Below, one piece after another: positions 36,631-50,334 of a DNA stretch of 64,000 nt (its first letter is position 1; each line of letters opens with the position of its first letter). Source of the DNA: Clavulina sp. PMI_390. Taxonomy: Eukaryota > Basidiomycota > Agaricomycetes > Cantharellales > Hydnaceae. The stretch is from NCBI GenBank assembly GCA_015039315.1, contig WIDE01000111.1, forward strand, positions 24,947-88,946, written 5' to 3'. The notes under the pieces are model-generated. The model searched no databases, was not told the origin of the DNA, and saw nothing but the letters and a program-made list of their open reading frames with translations. The position numbers and the translations under genes are program-made.

Positions 36631-37259
36631 GTTAAACTTGGTGGTGCTTGGGTCTCCACCAACATTTTTTATTGATTTCTGCGCGTGCATCTCAAAAAGA
36701 TTATCGTGGCGGTTTGTTCTGGATTTATTTGCCATTTTGCTGTTTCTATGCTCTCTCTCCATGTCGTTTTAGTTAGCAACTCTCTGCGAGCGTTCCCTTT
36801 GCGACCCCTGTACTGTGTTAGGGGTGATATTTCTGCCTTTGCGGCATGTCAGCCTCTACCTTCATTATTCACCTCCTCGCTGTCTCAGTGTCTCTGTCCT
36901 CTTCGCCTCATTATTGCCACCTTTTTTTGGCACTTTCATGCACGTGTGCCGCTTGCGCTTGTTCACGGGTACTAGTGTTCCATACACGGTGAATGGTATT
37001 AATACCTTCGTTTTTCCAAACAACATTTCTCCCATCGGCTTCTCAAAAGGCCCCAAACAACCTGGCTGCCATATTTAGGCTATGGCCAAGAATTGAATCA
37101 GTCCCTGTCACCCGTCACGCCTTGAGGCCGGTGACGTCTGCGAGACCTCGGTTAGCTCATTCGCTTTCTGCTCGTCTTGCCTCACTTGAATCTGCTGTTG
37201 CTCAAAGGGCCTGGGCAGGGGGTTCTGGTGGAGCAAGAGCTGGGGACTTAGAGTGAGCC
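36631..37259. other. Intergenic, YTH gene to SYG1-like gene
   Basis: 3' flank of the YTH gene and promoter/leader of the next gene. No further coding region supported. Confidence 0.45.
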
Positions 37260-40200
37260 ATGAAGTTTGGCAACTACCTAGAAGAAACGCAGGTGCGTCA
37301 CCGCGATGAACGTTGGTTCACTCCGTTTCAGCATCGATTCATGCTTGATTCAACAGACGCCAGAGTGGAAGAAAGCATATATGTACGTCGATTGAGGGCT
37401 TCCACGAGCGATACACACCTCGACGCTCGCTCACTCAGGCAACAATTCCTCCCACTAGCGACTACAAGAAGTTGAAGAAATGTATCCATGCAATCGTTGA
37501 CTCTGGTCCCACAAATGCATCTTCTGCTGGAAGCGTCGGGAGTCCGAGACAGGAGGCAAATGAACCCAGTCCATCGCTACAACTCGCCACATCCGACTCA
37601 CGGCCACCTCAGGGAACCACAGGCAGCGCTGTGGCGGCCTCATCAGACTCTAAAACCTCCCCTGTAGTCCGCTCCCAGAGGACGCCTGCCTCCCCCTTCT
37701 CGTTCGTTCCTTCAAGAACCGGGGGAAGACCCGTGACGGACGAAAACGAACGGTTAGCGGATCCCCACAAGCGCACCCCCACATATGGCGCATCAGGATA
37801 TACCCCTCCTATCGGAAGCAACATCTCTATCCGGCCTCCGTCGCCTCCCCCATTAGACGAGCTGCCTCCTCCAATGCAGGATCTTCCCAAGTCGGATACC
37901 CCACTAGATACACTCACAAAGCCTAACTCAAGTGGCCAGTCGTTTGTTGGTATCATCGACTATTCGAAGGCCCTCTTCATGGACTAATAAGACGTTATAC
38001 TTCTCAGAAACGGTTTAGATCTCGAACAAGCGCTGGTGAACCCCAACGCCATTCACCAAACATGGCCAGCTCTGTCCGTACTTCCCCATTCGCCAACCTT
38101 CGTCCTAGCCTTCGACGTCGTGCTTCGACTCGTACTGGTAAGTCATCTGTATCCATGTTGTTGCTGTCTCACATGTTCCCAGCTTATGAGCGCCCTTTCA
38201 AGGTCTACCGAGTTCTGGCAATTCTAGGACGGATACTCTCGATGAAGTCTACCACGCTCTCACCCCCGTTGAGGCACATTTCTTCGAGGTCCTAGATGAA
38301 GAACTATACAAAGTGGAGAACTTTTACTTGGAGAGGGAGAAAGAAGCCATGATCTTTTCGTCTCTTCTGCACGAGCAACTCAAAGAGCTACAGGTCCACC
38401 GTAGGATCTACCACGTGAGCTGAGTTTCCCCTCTCACTTTCCCATCACTAACCATACTCTCAAGGCATCACAATATGCCTCTCATCTGTGGGCTCCGCTC
38501 GATGCTCTGGCGACGATGACGAAAGTGCTCCCCCATGTGCCTCCAATCGCACCAGAGACTTCTCCAGCCTCCGAACTGCGTTCTTCCTCAGCTGATCCTG
38601 GCCCGCAGCTGGATCCTGAACAATATCATCATCATAAGAAAAAGCTCAAAAAGGCTATTCTTGAGCATTATCAGTATGTATTTCCTCATGATGACCGCTA
38701 CCGTTCACTTCGTCTAATGCTCGTCTTAGCGGACTTGAACTTTTGAATAATTATCGAGTATGTCATAGCTACCCGGAAATATTGCGATCTCATGCTGATC
38801 GATTGGATTGGCAGATCTTGAACCTTACAGGCTTCCGGAAGGCCTTGAAAAAGTTTGAGAAAGTCACCAAGATACCTGCCCAGAGCCCTTACACATCGGA
38901 AAAGGTTATTTTATGATCGCATTATTGGGTTCGTCTTTCTAACGGCCGAATCTCGTCAATAGATTGAACCGTGCTTATTTGCTTCTGATGCAAAGATCAC
39001 GGAGCTGCTGAAGAGTATTGAAGATCTTTATGCCCAGCATTATAGTAAGAAGTCTTCTCGCCTGTCATCACACGGCCATCTTATTTCTATCGGCAGCCCA
39101 TGGGAATAAGAAAGCAGCTCGAGATCGCCTACGAGGCACGATTGAGACAGGTGTTGCCCATACTCGATCATTCCGCTCTGGACTGTTCGTCGGTCTTGGT
39201 ATTCCTGCCCTCGCTCAAGGCATATACTTTAGTGAGCCATGCTTGTTTTCACTCATGACTCACAGGTACTCTAATCCATGCACAGGCTTCCAGCAGGACA
39301 CACGAGCTGCCATCCCAGCATGGGCTGCCCTGCTTCAAGTTTATGGGGGACTGTTATTACCCGTTGTTTTTGCAATGCTTATCTCAATCAATATGCTTGT
39401 TTGGAAACGGTGCCGAATAAACTATGTTTTCATATTCGGTTTGTGTTTTCCTAGTCATCTCATCCTATATACGCCCCTCACTCGCTTGTGCAGAGTTCGA
39501 TTTGCGCACAGCTGTTGACCCTCGACAGTATATGGAGTTGCCCGCATTCCTATTCTTCACTCTCTGTTATTCAATTCTCCTGTCGTTCAGCCGCTTTGGG
39601 TCGGTCTCACCAACAACCTGGCCAATAGGTGAGTTATAATTTTGTCTGCATCCTTGACTCTGTTTCTCATCACTACATCCTAGCTTGGCTCATATTTGCC
39701 ATAATATTCATCATCCAGCCGCTTCCGATTGTTGCCCGGCCTTCTAGGTATTGGCTGATCAAGAAGTGTGGCAAACTATTAGCCTCGGGCAGCAGTCGTG
39801 TTGAATTCTCAGGCACGTCCTCTTGACATTAGCTCTCTGTTGAATCTGATTAACATTTACACCCATAGAGTTCTGGCTGGGCGATCAACTCTGTAGTATT
39901 ACCTTTTCGTTATCCTGCCTTTGGACTCTGGGGTGTTCGATTCAAAATGACTGGCATGCGGACTCCATTACCCAATGCGGGCCGAGTCGGCATTGGGAGA
40001 CCCCCTTTGTTCTCAGCTGCCTTCCGTCCTTGATACGTTTTGTGCAGTGTGTCAAGCGTTATGCGGACAGCGGGCTATACACACATCTGATCAACGTGAG
40101 CACTCGCATGAGACGTTGGAGTCAGTGAAGCTGATTTCTCGTTCCTCAGGGTGGGAAATATCTTTCCAGCATCATGTACTACGTTTTCTACTTTATATGG

Positions 40201-40971
40201 CGGCACAATGGCGCGCCCATGCAAGGGACCCCAATGATACTTTTCGTCTTCTGGGGTGTCGTCATGTCTGTCTATACGTCAGGATGGGTACGTTATCGTG
40301 CCTGACAAGTTGTGAAGTTGGGAATCATCTGAAGCATCGCATTAGGATCTTCTAATGGATTGGTCTCTTATGAAACCTACGGCCCCTTATCGCTTCCTGC
40401 GTCCTGAGCTGATCTATACTGGTTATGTTCCGGTGCGTACCTGTAGTCTCTATTATCAGATGCCGCCAATGTGATTAAACGCGTTGCGTCCAGGTGTACT
40501 ATTTCGCGGTTGTGAGTGTTATTTCACTTTCTTCTGGGTCACAGGGACTAAATTCGAAATCTAGTTCTCAAACGTTTTTGTGCGGTTCATCTGGATTTGG
40601 TTCTTCGTCAATCCCGATGGACTCAATATTGGAGTCCGGTCATTTATATTCGGCTGCCTGGAGATTGCCCGTAGATTCCAATGGAATTTCTGTGAGTAGT
40701 GTGCCTCCATCGGACAAATGTTCTTCCCATCTCTCTGACCCAATGATCCCAATCAGTCCGTCTGGAAAACGAACACTTGGGTAATATGGATCAGTATCGT
40801 GTAACGCGAGAAGTCCCGCTGCCTTACGTTGTTCAAGACGACATCGACGACGATGCTGCTTCGCACAGATCATGGGATCGCTGGTCGATCAAGCGTAGCA
40901 AACGTCAACCTCCAGTTCCGCTTCCTGAGGTTATCCCGCCCAGTCCAGAAGACCGCGAAGAAATTGCTTAG
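37260..40971 (+). CDS. SYG1: SPX-EXS phosphate exporter (SYG1/XPR1 type)
   Basis: A multi-exon membrane protein. The first three exons join to MKFGNYLEETQTPEWKKAYI and DYKKLKKC, the start of an SPX domain (inositol pyrophosphate sensor). A Ser/Pro-rich insert separates this from the rest of SPX: LDEVYHALTPVEAHFFEVLDEELYKVENFYLERE, then KKAILEHY, NLTGFRKALKKFEKVT. Several membrane helices follow (AAIPAWAALLQVYGGLLLPVVFAMLI, LPAFLFFTLCYSILLSF, WLIFAIIFIIQPLPIV), then the EXS domain (RFVQCVKRY, GLYTHLINGGKYLSSIMYY, GWDLLMDWSL, CLEIARRFQWNFYRLENEH, YRVTREVPLPY). The homologues export phosphate or are tied to G-protein signalling in yeast. Around 37946-38007 a splice join must skip an in-frame stop (FMD); I place it after CAGTCGTTT, but that donor is weak. 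The acidic C-terminus ends EDREEIA. Confidence 0.88.
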
Positions 40972-41182
40972 CTTTATCCTCAATGCATCTGACAATTTAA
41001 CGACATTTACGCAGCATACCCTTCTGTTTTTAAATCAATTTATTGTTACTCCTGGTGGACGAGAAATTTGGTCCAGGTTTCCCAGCGTCGTGTTGTTGTG
41101 CTTTGTTGACTCCATACGCATTTCTATGCCCTCATTCCTTTGTACCACAACATAACCGGAATAGTGGTCAAGCCTTCGTTCA

Positions 41183-42972
41183 ATGGATTCAAGAGACGAC
41201 TCGTTTGATTTGGAATCGCTAGGTTCGACCCTGCCGCCTATCCGACCAGCAAGGCAATCAATACCTCGTCACCAAGGTGGTCGAGCCTTCTTGTCCCAAT
41301 CGCTGAGGTAAGTCTTGGAGAGTATACCTTCACGAAGGCTAATCATGTACTTCTTCGCGTTATAAGTGCCGCGTCGCGTCCAACGGCTGCTCTAGGTCAT
41401 CCAAGCTATAAGCTCAGCCGAAGCCATCGGTCGCGTCCATCTCTCGATCTCGAATCCCCGACCCCTTTAAGTCGGAGCACGAGCTCATCCAAACCACCCA
41501 CTCTCCTTGTATCGTCTCCCATTCTATCCCCCGCCGTTGGCAGAGTTCCTGCCAGATCAACGACTCTGGACGATTCGCCCAAGCATGCGTCCAACTCTCG
41601 AGGGCCCTCTCACCTTCTCGCCTCATCTTGGGCTGGCAGACCCAGGATCGAATTACTGGATGAGGAAGAAAGCGATGATGAATTCAACCCTCCTACAGCC
41701 TCAACTCCCCTCAAAACCCAGAAGCTTCGAGCTCCCCTTTTCCTCCGTCGTGGCCATGACGATCTCGGCCGTTCGAATTTGACTGATCTAAAAGCGAGAA
41801 AGCCTTCCGACTCGCATGAGGGCGTTCTTCCCAAAGGCAAGCTGGCTAATGTTCATTCGCAATTCGTGGAGCCTGCACCACGCTCCCACAAAGAGAGCTG
41901 TATTGTTGACGAGAATGGCCTGCCAATGTCAGTCGTCTTGCAACTGTTTTCAAGCCGAAAACTGACTCAGCACCTAGGTATTCCACCCTCCCATTTTTTG
42001 CAGCAAGTGGACGAGATCTGTCGTTTGCTGGGCTCCTTAGTCCCCGCAATCCTAACAGGCTCCGGTCACTTGCCCCAGCCCATCGCCAGCCCTTGGTTCC
42101 TTACCTCCAGTATTTGGAGGGCAAACGTCCACAAGATGTAAAGCAAACGTCTACGCTTGTATCACAAGCGCCCCCACCGGATCGCACGAGCTCCAGAGTG
42201 ACTCGGCTGCCGCGTCTTTCTAGTCTTCAGCAACTACGACCAACCAAGGATGTTATTGCCAACGCGACAGCTGTTCTCAATCGGCGACCAGACCCTCCCG
42301 ACAAGTGAGTAATAACCTGATGCCTCATATTTACTCGGTGGCTCAGCCTTTGCCTACAGTTCTACGCAACAGGTTGGCCATAATCCTCGGCTCCGACGTC
42401 CCGCTAGTACCTCCTTCCTGCCGGTTCAACACCGTGTAGTTTCGAACGGGCGATTATCTCTACGTCAAATGTCTTCCATATCTCGACCCTCTGTCATCCC
42501 CGAGATGCCTCTATCCCCTGATGCTCCCGCTCCTCACCTCACGAGTCCCACAAGTCATGATACCCTTCCTATGCCTCATGCATCCCTAGAGCGTACTTCT
42601 GCGAGCACACTGCCTCCAGTTACCCGATCCGAGCCTCTAACTACCGGGGCTGGGTCCACGGAATCGACTTCCCCGATACCAACACCACCTTCTCACCAAG
42701 ATCCTGGGGAGCTTGACGCTTCGACTCCTCATCTGAGCCAAAGCAGCCCTCCAATCCATGCTCGATTGGCGTCATCGTCTTCCATCTCATCCGGCACGCA
42801 GGAAACAGATAGTTCGCAAGAGTCTGAGCTGTCAACATCGTCTACCAACTCTCCGAACACCAGCTTCATGTCAATGGTTTGTGCAGAGTTCTACGACTAT
42901 GATGAAGCCGAAATATATGGCGACGAGCTTGCTGGGACACCACCTAGTGAGCTAGATTGCTTCGTCTGGTAA
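41183..42972 (+). CDS. Unrecognised Ser/Pro/Thr-rich protein
   Basis: I do not recognise this protein. It starts MDSRDDSFDLESLGSTLPP. A short intron after CAATCGCTGAG (GTAAGT) keeps frame into a long exon rich in Ser, Pro, Thr and basic residues, with an acidic patch LLDEEESDDEFNPP and a block LVPYLQYLEGKRPQD. Further introns lead to a last exon with many SSSISSG/STSSTNS runs, ending in an acidic cluster (EFYDYDEAEIYGDEL) and CFVW. No signal peptide, membrane helix or catalytic motif is visible, so an intrinsically disordered regulatory protein is likely. Codon use and splice signals look genuine. Confidence 0.65.
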
Positions 42973-43553
42973 CTGAACGCTTCGTTCGCGTGAGGGCATG
43001 TCGCATCATTTCATTTGCTTGCTTCGTTCGACTCCCCTTATTATGAGCCTCGGTATTTCACGTGCTTCCCATTTCACCAACCATCTTGCTTTCCATGGCT
43101 GAATTTCATATTAGGTCATCAATATCTCTCATTGCATTGGCCCCTTGTTGCAATCGCAATCGCGTTCCAACTTCATAACCCCATATATTCACGATCACTT
43201 CAAATTCCCTTCTCGTTTCTCTGTTTGCTCCACACATTTGCATCTGGAAGATACCCCTTTGGGCCAGGAAGTCCTCCGTCCCTTAGCACAACATTTGATG
43301 CTTTACTTCGTTCTGGTAGCTCACAAATACGAATTGATCACAAAAACGCACCCAGGGGTATATTGGGACCCAGATCAAGGAACTACTGTACACATAAAAC
43401 ATGAAAGGATGTGGTACAGAGAAGGACGCGGCTGGCGTCCCATCGAGGGGGCCCAATCGATGGCCAGCCGCCTATTACCAACTATGAAGTAGAGAGGTCT
43501 CAAGGTAACGAATAAAGGGCGGTACGTGTGTGAGTGACTACCTAGTATGAAAA
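42973..43553. other. Convergent intergenic region
   Basis: 3' ends of two convergent genes. Overlapping plus-strand frames (43015-43492) show no recognisable protein. Confidence 0.4.
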
Positions 43554-45677
43554 TTAAATATCGGGGGATGTGGTGCATTGGACAACAGTTGTGGATCCCA
43601 GCGGTACTGTTGTGAACAAGCCGGGTGGAACATCTGCTTGTTTACATGCTTCTGGGAGCCTGTCGCGAGGTTCTAGCAATGGTTCGTTTGTGAGAGCGAA
43701 TGTTCTGATTAGGCAAAAGTGGATGGAGTAGAATGGTAAGAGCCGAGGGACTGTACATCAGATAAAGCCCTAGACGTACCCCCAATGCATCGCTAGAGCA
43801 CGTCTTGATCGAGTATCTTTGAAGATCATGGCCGCATCAAGCGGGGATGAGTGAATGCCTGATGTGAAGGTTCGAGGGTCATACGCGCTGCAATGTGGAG
43901 AAACGTATTAGGTCGAGTGGTTTATGAGCAATCTAGGCCAATCATGGGATGCAGCTCGGGAGTCCATACCCAATTGGCAAAAGCGATAAGTCAAAGCCCC
44001 CGAATCGTTCCCCAATCTCCTTGAACGCAGGACACACTTCTTTTCCAAGCTCATCGGTAGTAGAGTACGCATATCCTGTGTCACCTGCAAAATAACAGCT
44101 AAAGGGCTGTTCGGGAGATTCAAAGAGACTCCTGTCGATGCCGGTCGGAGGACTTCTTGATGCTGATTGTTTGAGGAGCGCTTCGCGCGATAGCCTGGTT
44201 ACTGAAGTTACTGCAAAACCTGCCCAGAGACCTTCGTTTCGATCAATCAAGCTACGGTTAGATTGGTGCTGAGAAGGGACACATGTCACTTCAAACGCCA
44301 TTGACACTACTGCGCCTTCGCCGCTGGCGCAAGGCAGTTGCACAACAACCACTCGACTTTGCCACCAATCAAGACTGTGAATTTTTGGCTGAGATCCACC
44401 CCAATCGAGATTTCTAATGAGAGCTTCATTGTTGAGAGGAAGGACATAGTGTGGAAGATTGTCTCTGAACCGCTTCTGCAGATCTTGCAGTGTACCCTCA
44501 TCCAAGCTTGAATAACAGCAAAGAATGCATGAGTATGTGAATCAATCTTCAAGAAAAGAAAAGAGAACGATTCGTACTGGTCCATATGATTATGCTGGAG
44601 CCAGGAATTAATTAGATCGGAAAGCTTTCCCCGTTTGGATGCAGTTTTCACAAAGGCATACCGAAATCATGACCATATCGACTCCCTCGAGATCTTTAAC
44701 TTGTGCTGGTGCAGCTAGGGGGGAATTAGGAAGGGCCCGGAACGTATTTCATAAGAAGCTAACCTGTATGCCGTCTTGTCTTGCCGAAAGCCATGACTCG
44801 GGCCGCCCCAGATGCACAATGAGCACTGAAAACAGGATCGAACAATATACGCGGTCCTCGTGTGGAAAGTGCCACTCCTTGCGCGTCTCGCGGTGCAGGC
44901 AATTCTACTAGGAAGCAGGCGTGACTAGAGCCCGAAAAAAAGAGTCGTGATGGCAGATGCCTACTTTAGCAAAAGAAGGGTTGAATGGGTGTGTAGTGAC
45001 CCTTACCCTAGCCATGTTGCCTTGATATCAGATGCTGTCTCAGCTTTGAAATCGAAGTTGGGTGTTTGCACTGGGAGCTGTGTTGAGACATCTCCTGTAG
45101 GACAAAGTGTTCCGATGAATTAATGACTCCGACCGATGCCAAGGCCACTACAGCACCTGGTGTTTCAACTTTATCCCAGTCCTTGATGAGAAACTAATAG
45201 ATGTTCACGTGAATCGCGAGGACGATGGATCGGGGGGAGACGCGTGGCGGATGAGGGGAGGCAAAGGAAGGATCAGAAGATTCACAAATTGTGAGTGCAA
45301 AACTAGTAAGTAGCAATTAACACGATCCGAGGACGTACCCGGACAGCTGTGAAGTCGGCGACGGCCTCAGGATTGAATCTGTTGCCCGACACATCGTGTA
45401 TATGCTTAGTGTTTGTGCGCGCTATATGTATTCGGAGCAAGGGAAGGACTCACGATTTCCAAGGATTGGCAAATTTGGACGCAGTTTTATTCTTATGATG
45501 CTCAGGTGTGGAACTTGGGGACTGGTTTTCTGGTCTGGGAGGGGTCAAGACGTTTGTCACGCACGAAGAACCACTGGCCGATTCCATGTTGGATGACTTG
45601 GATCCGACGGTCGAGAGAGACGAGTGCCGAGATGTTGGAGCAGACCACGACACAGCGCGCTTTACGACGCTCATCAT
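43554..45677 (-). CDS. NAPE-PLD-like metallo-beta-lactamase hydrolase
   Basis: Resembles N-acyl-phosphatidylethanolamine phospholipase D of the zinc metallo-beta-lactamase superfamily. Exons join as KFANPWKSFNPEAV, FLIKDWDKVETPGDV, PVQTPNFDF, then TWLGHACFLVELPAP (first beta strand), GPRILFDPVFSAHCA, VKDLEGVDMVMIS and the metal motif HNHMDH followed by LDEGTLQDLQ. HNHMDH spans an intron and so cannot be seen in one frame. Later come CYFAGDTGYAY (Asp ligand), FDLSLLPIGAYDPR, and RALAMHWGTFALTNEP (His ligand) near the end. All metal ligands expected for the family are present. The N-terminus (MMSVVKRAVSWSAPTS) is basic and could be a targeting sequence. Substrate in fungi is not established; roles in N-acylethanolamine release are inferred from animals and yeast. 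Confidence 0.87.
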
Positions 45678-47313
45678 AAGGAAGCACTGGTCTCAAATTA
45701 GGCGCTAGAAGTGCGAAAGTGGGTGGGTTGAACACCGCCGGTATGAGCTGGGTGGCAGTGGTACCTCGAACAGCAATCAAGCACTGCCTCCTCTGAATAC
45801 CAAGGCCATTGCAAAACTGTATTGAGGCCTAAAATGGCAGGTCTTGATCGACCACCTGCACTTGTTTTTCCTGGGTTGAGGACTCCGAGCCAAGAGTCTG
45901 TCATAGAGTCAAATTAGACAGCACCGCAGACAGGATCTCGTGCCTATCTATCGGCGTCGAGAACCAGAGGGTGGAGCGTCGAATTCCAAATGGCTTGGGC
46001 CAGCACCGCGCCCTCATACTCCATTTCGAGACATCTGCGCTAGGTACAACATAAAAAAAAAACATAGTACAGGCTGCTATTATTGAGGCGGTGTAAGTTA
46101 ACATAGAATGGCACATCCTGACAGAGGCCGGTCTCTTCAATCTAACCCCCCCTTCCAGCTGCCGCGTCATATTCCGCATTTAGGACGGCAAGCGCCTTAG
46201 TTTAAGAAAATATTTAGCCAGGATCTCTGCAGTTTCTTCTTTTTACTTTGAAAATTCTACATACCGCTTGAGCGGCAAGATCTCTTGCAAGGTTCTTCCT
46301 GTTGGATTTCCCAGTGCCTATCGGCCGCCCTTCGACTGGGACCGCGGAGGTACATTCGAGTCAGAGCGAGGGATTCCCTTCCAGTGATTTGCAGGGCGCC
46401 ACCGGGGGCTCAATGGGACGCCTCACCTGTCACGGTGCAGGTCCATACTGGTTCATGTGTCGGCCCATCAACCACCTGCGGCCACACGGCATAACCATTA
46501 TACGACTCAATAACAAAAAAAATTCAGAAGAAGCACAATGAAAACTTCTACATACATCGTCCCATATGACCCGCGTATCCCTTTTCTTCTCACGATCACC
46601 AGAGGGCATGGCGGGTGGGGGGCGAGCAAGTGATGTCAGCTGGCGAAAATGGTCTTTCCACGTGAATTCATGGGCGACCTACCGATTGCTGGAGCCAGTT
46701 ATTTAGTTTTTGAACAGAGTTGGTCGACATGAGAGCCGACAGCTGGGAGCCGATGGGAGTGTTAGAGGTGCGATCGAAGGGGGTAATGGTGGAAGGAGGG
46801 ATCATTATTGCAAGCCATGCTTTTCTTTTAAACCCTCGCGGTGAATTGGGCCCTGGATTTACGTGCCATAACATCGTTCGGCAATGGATTATATTGGGAC
46901 GTCGGACAGGCGGACAATCGAGGAAGGTCTCAAGCGACTCAACTCTCTGGCGGAGGTAACCAAAACGAGGGTTCAAGGCTACTACGGCGGTTGGAGGCAC
47001 CACAGGGTCTCGGGAGCAACCATCAAATACAGTTTAGACCGCGGTGGGGTATGCGCGCACCACGCAGCCGGTATAATAGAAAACGAAGACTCGGCCAGAA
47101 TGCATATCTCGGGAGTTGGGGAGGCAATAAATACCCCGACGATGCCAGGGGGGGCATATACTCTGATCGAGAAATCATGTGAGTTGCGTGTGGCCAAAGA
47201 TCGGCTTCCATGCTAAATTTCTCCGGAAAAAGCCTTCGACGGACTGCTGCTCTGCTCTGTTGTCACGCAGCGGCACGTCAACAAGGATACATGAGTCACA
47301 ACAACTTCCTTGA
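45678..47313. other. Divergent intergenic region, NAPE-PLD-like to LIM gene
   Basis: Several open frames of 60-113 codons overlap on both strands around 46668-47216, but none shows conserved motifs or splice partners. I see no supportable gene. Confidence 0.4.
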
Positions 47314-50300
47314 ATGATGTATCCTCAACATTCTTTCTCGCATTCGCATTCTTCGGGTTCTTATTCTTCTCAGGCTACATCATTTGGCTCAGCTAGTGGA
47401 GCCACGCAGTCTGATAATGCGCTTCCTTCGCTGAATCCAATGTCTAGTCAAGGACCTCAAGGCTATGTACAGCCCTCTAGCTTGCCATCGCGTGTACAGA
47501 CGCAAAGGCCGTTGCCTTCGATGACCGATTTACCCAATCGGGATCGCTTGAGCACTGTACTTATCCCTGAGTCTCCTGTTTACGGATCAGAGCAATTCGC
47601 TATGAATGTAATGTTGTCAATCTTTTGTGCTTTGGTCAGCACTCCTCACTCGATCGCCCCCAGCAATCGCCCTCTTCTCCGTCTGCAATTTCTTCTCGTA
47701 AACCTTTACCTCAACCTCCTTCGCTGGCTTCAATAAGTTCGAATGTTGTGCCCAATCCTGTGCCACCTGATTCGCGCTCCCCACCACCAAGCATAGGTGG
47801 AAGGGGTAGTCCGGGTATGAGCGTTTTAATCGGCCCCTATCTTTTCTATTATTCTCATGATCGTCCATCTTCATGCAAACCTGTGCGTTTTCTTTCAAAA
47901 GCACCTTCATTCAAGCCGGCATGGCAGCAATACAGACGACTTGGAGGAGGAGCTGCTGCAGCCCAGTCCACGGCCCCCGTTCAGGACGCAACTCCACGAC
48001 GAGCGCTTCCTGTTCCAACTCAGCGTGCCGCGGCCGAATTTCACCATGCGTCACCAGTTGGACCAACATCAATCGATTTCATTCCCCATAACGCAGTCAC
48101 ATTACCCAGTGGTTCTGTCGAGCAGTTTTCCGCAATAATGAATTCAGCAGAGAAGCCATTATCGCGACCGTCATCTGTAGCTCCGAATCCTCCTCCATTG
48201 CCGCCGCGAGTGTTGCCCAATAGGGCTGACTCGGAACAAATGATATTGACGGCTCGTTCTCCTTCCCCTTCTAGAGCTGGTAGAAAATTACCGACGGCGC
48301 CCATCATCCCTGGAGCCGTAGCGAAAATCTCAGCCATAGAATCCTTTAGATCAATGGCGTCTCCGCCGCCAGGAGCACCCTTTCTGACATCACGCCCTGA
48401 GATTCGGACTTCGTCCTCACACGTCCAAGAAACTCACGGTCCGACGACCGGCTCACCGTCTTCCCCCGGTCCCACAAACAGCGACGAACAAGCCCATGAA
48501 GCCACTCTCCACGAAGCAGAATCCTCGGAAATACAAGAAATCCCAGTTGAGGCGGGAGACGACGAACAACTCCCACAACGAACACCCAGTTCGGGTACGA
48601 CCTCTCAGGTTGCTGAGGCAGTGAAGGCGCCTCCTCTCAATCGTCCTACCCCCCCTCCTCTTCCTCCTCGTTCACCTCCCCCTTCGGCCACTTCTGTCGA
48701 AGCGCGGGCTCGCCCATCGTTCTCCGGCTCACTCAACAGGGCTGTGCCTTCAACCTCTTCGCGGGATGCTTACAAACTCCCAGACTCGACGACCAGGACA
48801 CGTTCTCCACCTCCCAGATTCTCGTCCTACGTCCCAGATGGTGTTTCCTCGACACCCTCGTTGGACGACGGGGACCCCCCACAATCCATGGCAATGAGGA
48901 TGGCCGCTCTTTCCCTACAGGAGGAAGATGCCGCTGAGATGCGCGCGCGCTCCTCCGAGCAGTACGTTCACGGCGGAGAAATCCCCGACAACGCAGCCTC
49001 AGGGTCAGAATCGCTCGATTCGGAAGCCGAGCCGTCACCTGCGAAACAAGGGCCATCACAACCTAATTTCTCGATCTCTCACCCCCCCTCCGCGCCGCCT
49101 ATCCCTTCGGTTAGCATTTCTCCCGCTCACATCGAGGATATCCCACCCACGGCTCCAAATATCACGGTTTCATCCGACAATGGGGATGATACAGTGACTA
49201 TATCGATTCCCGTGCCTCAAATCAATCTCCTGGACGATGAGGACGACACGCCTGAGGATCCCGCGCCGGAAAAGCAGCAACAGCAAGGACTCACACGACG
49301 CCCTTCGATCACCATTTCAGCCTCACCGTCCTCCAAGTCTCGGGTCCGCATGGATCGCCCAGAAACGCCACGCATGATGTCTTCGGCGTCCAATGGCGCA
49401 GGGGTTATTAGTGGATCTGCTGCCGCACTGTATGGTGCTGGGACTAGCCTCCGTTGTGCGGGGTGTCGGGAGCCTATCGTGGGGCGAATCGTGAGTGCTA
49501 TGAATCAGCGGTGGCATCCGACGTGCTTCCAGTGAGTTGAAGCTATTGTTGTCCAACCGACGTCGACTCACTTCGCTTGGCTCTGCATTAGATGCGTTGT
49601 ATGTGGAGAGCTGCTTGAACACGTTAGCTCATACGAGCATGATGGCAAGGCCTATTGTCATCTCGACTACCACGAGGTTCGTGTCCTTGAGGTTATCTTC
49701 CTGTCAATGATGTCACTAAGATTGAACAATCCCGCGGCTGCAGAAATTCGCGCCCCAATGTTATCATTGCAAGACGCCAATTGCCGACGAACGTTTTATT
49801 ACGTTAGACGATCCGGCACTTGGGGGCCAACGATACTATCACGAACTACATTTCTTCTGTGCAGAGTGCGGTGACCCTTTCCTTGACCCTTCAAAGTCTT
49901 CTGCGGCACCACGTGGCCTGCCATCAGCCAATTCGGGTGCCGACGACGACGATGTTGGATTCACTGTTTACAAAGGCCACCCATATTGCCAACCTTGTCA
50001 TGTCAAGTTACGTATGCCTCGCTGTGGTAGCAGCCTCAAGCCTGGGCTTCGCCTTCTTCCTGGCATTGGGTGCCACAGACCGATTACGGAAGGCACAGTG
50101 GAAGCCATAGGTCGGAGGTGGCACCTCCAGTGCTTCACCTGCTCGGTGAGTTTTTCTACCCGTTTCCGGGCGGGCCGCAAACAGTCTTGCCGCAAAACCG
50201 CTGACATACCTTGGTTTCTCCGTTCGACGCCGTAGCGCTGCAAGAAGCCCTTCGAAGATCCATCATTCTTCCAGCGTGGCGATCAAGCCTTCTGCGATCC

Positions 50301-50334
50301 CTGTTATCGCGTTATTGTCAAGAGTGAATTATGA
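47314..50334 (+). CDS. LIM-domain (paxillin-like) protein
   Basis: Likely cytoskeletal or polarity scaffold of about 880 residues. The N-terminal two thirds is Ser/Pro-rich and disordered (many PPPLPPR, PPLPPRSPPP SH3-binding-type stretches). The C-terminal part has LIM zinc modules. LIM1 is CAGCREPI...HPTCFQCVVC...YCHLDYH. LIM2 is CYHCKTPI...FFCAECGDPF...YCQPCHVKL. LIM3 contains CHRPITEGTVEAIGRRWHLQCFTC, SRCKKPFEDPSFFQRG and FCDPCYRV. LIM1 to LIM2 spacing is normal. In LIM3 the first two Cys are separated by about 15 residues instead of two. Intron 1 as read is only about 32 bases, so that join is uncertain. The terminal VIVKSEL stop is clear. Fungal relatives (Pxl1-like) act at sites of polarised growth and septation. 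Confidence 0.85.

Noticed and set aside
43015..43492. Plus-strand frames of about 115-130 codons
   Set aside because: They lie between two convergent 3' ends and overlap each other in different frames; no recognisable protein.
46668..47216. Overlapping frames of 60-113 codons on both strands
   Set aside because: None has family motifs; frames overlap on both strands without consistent splicing.
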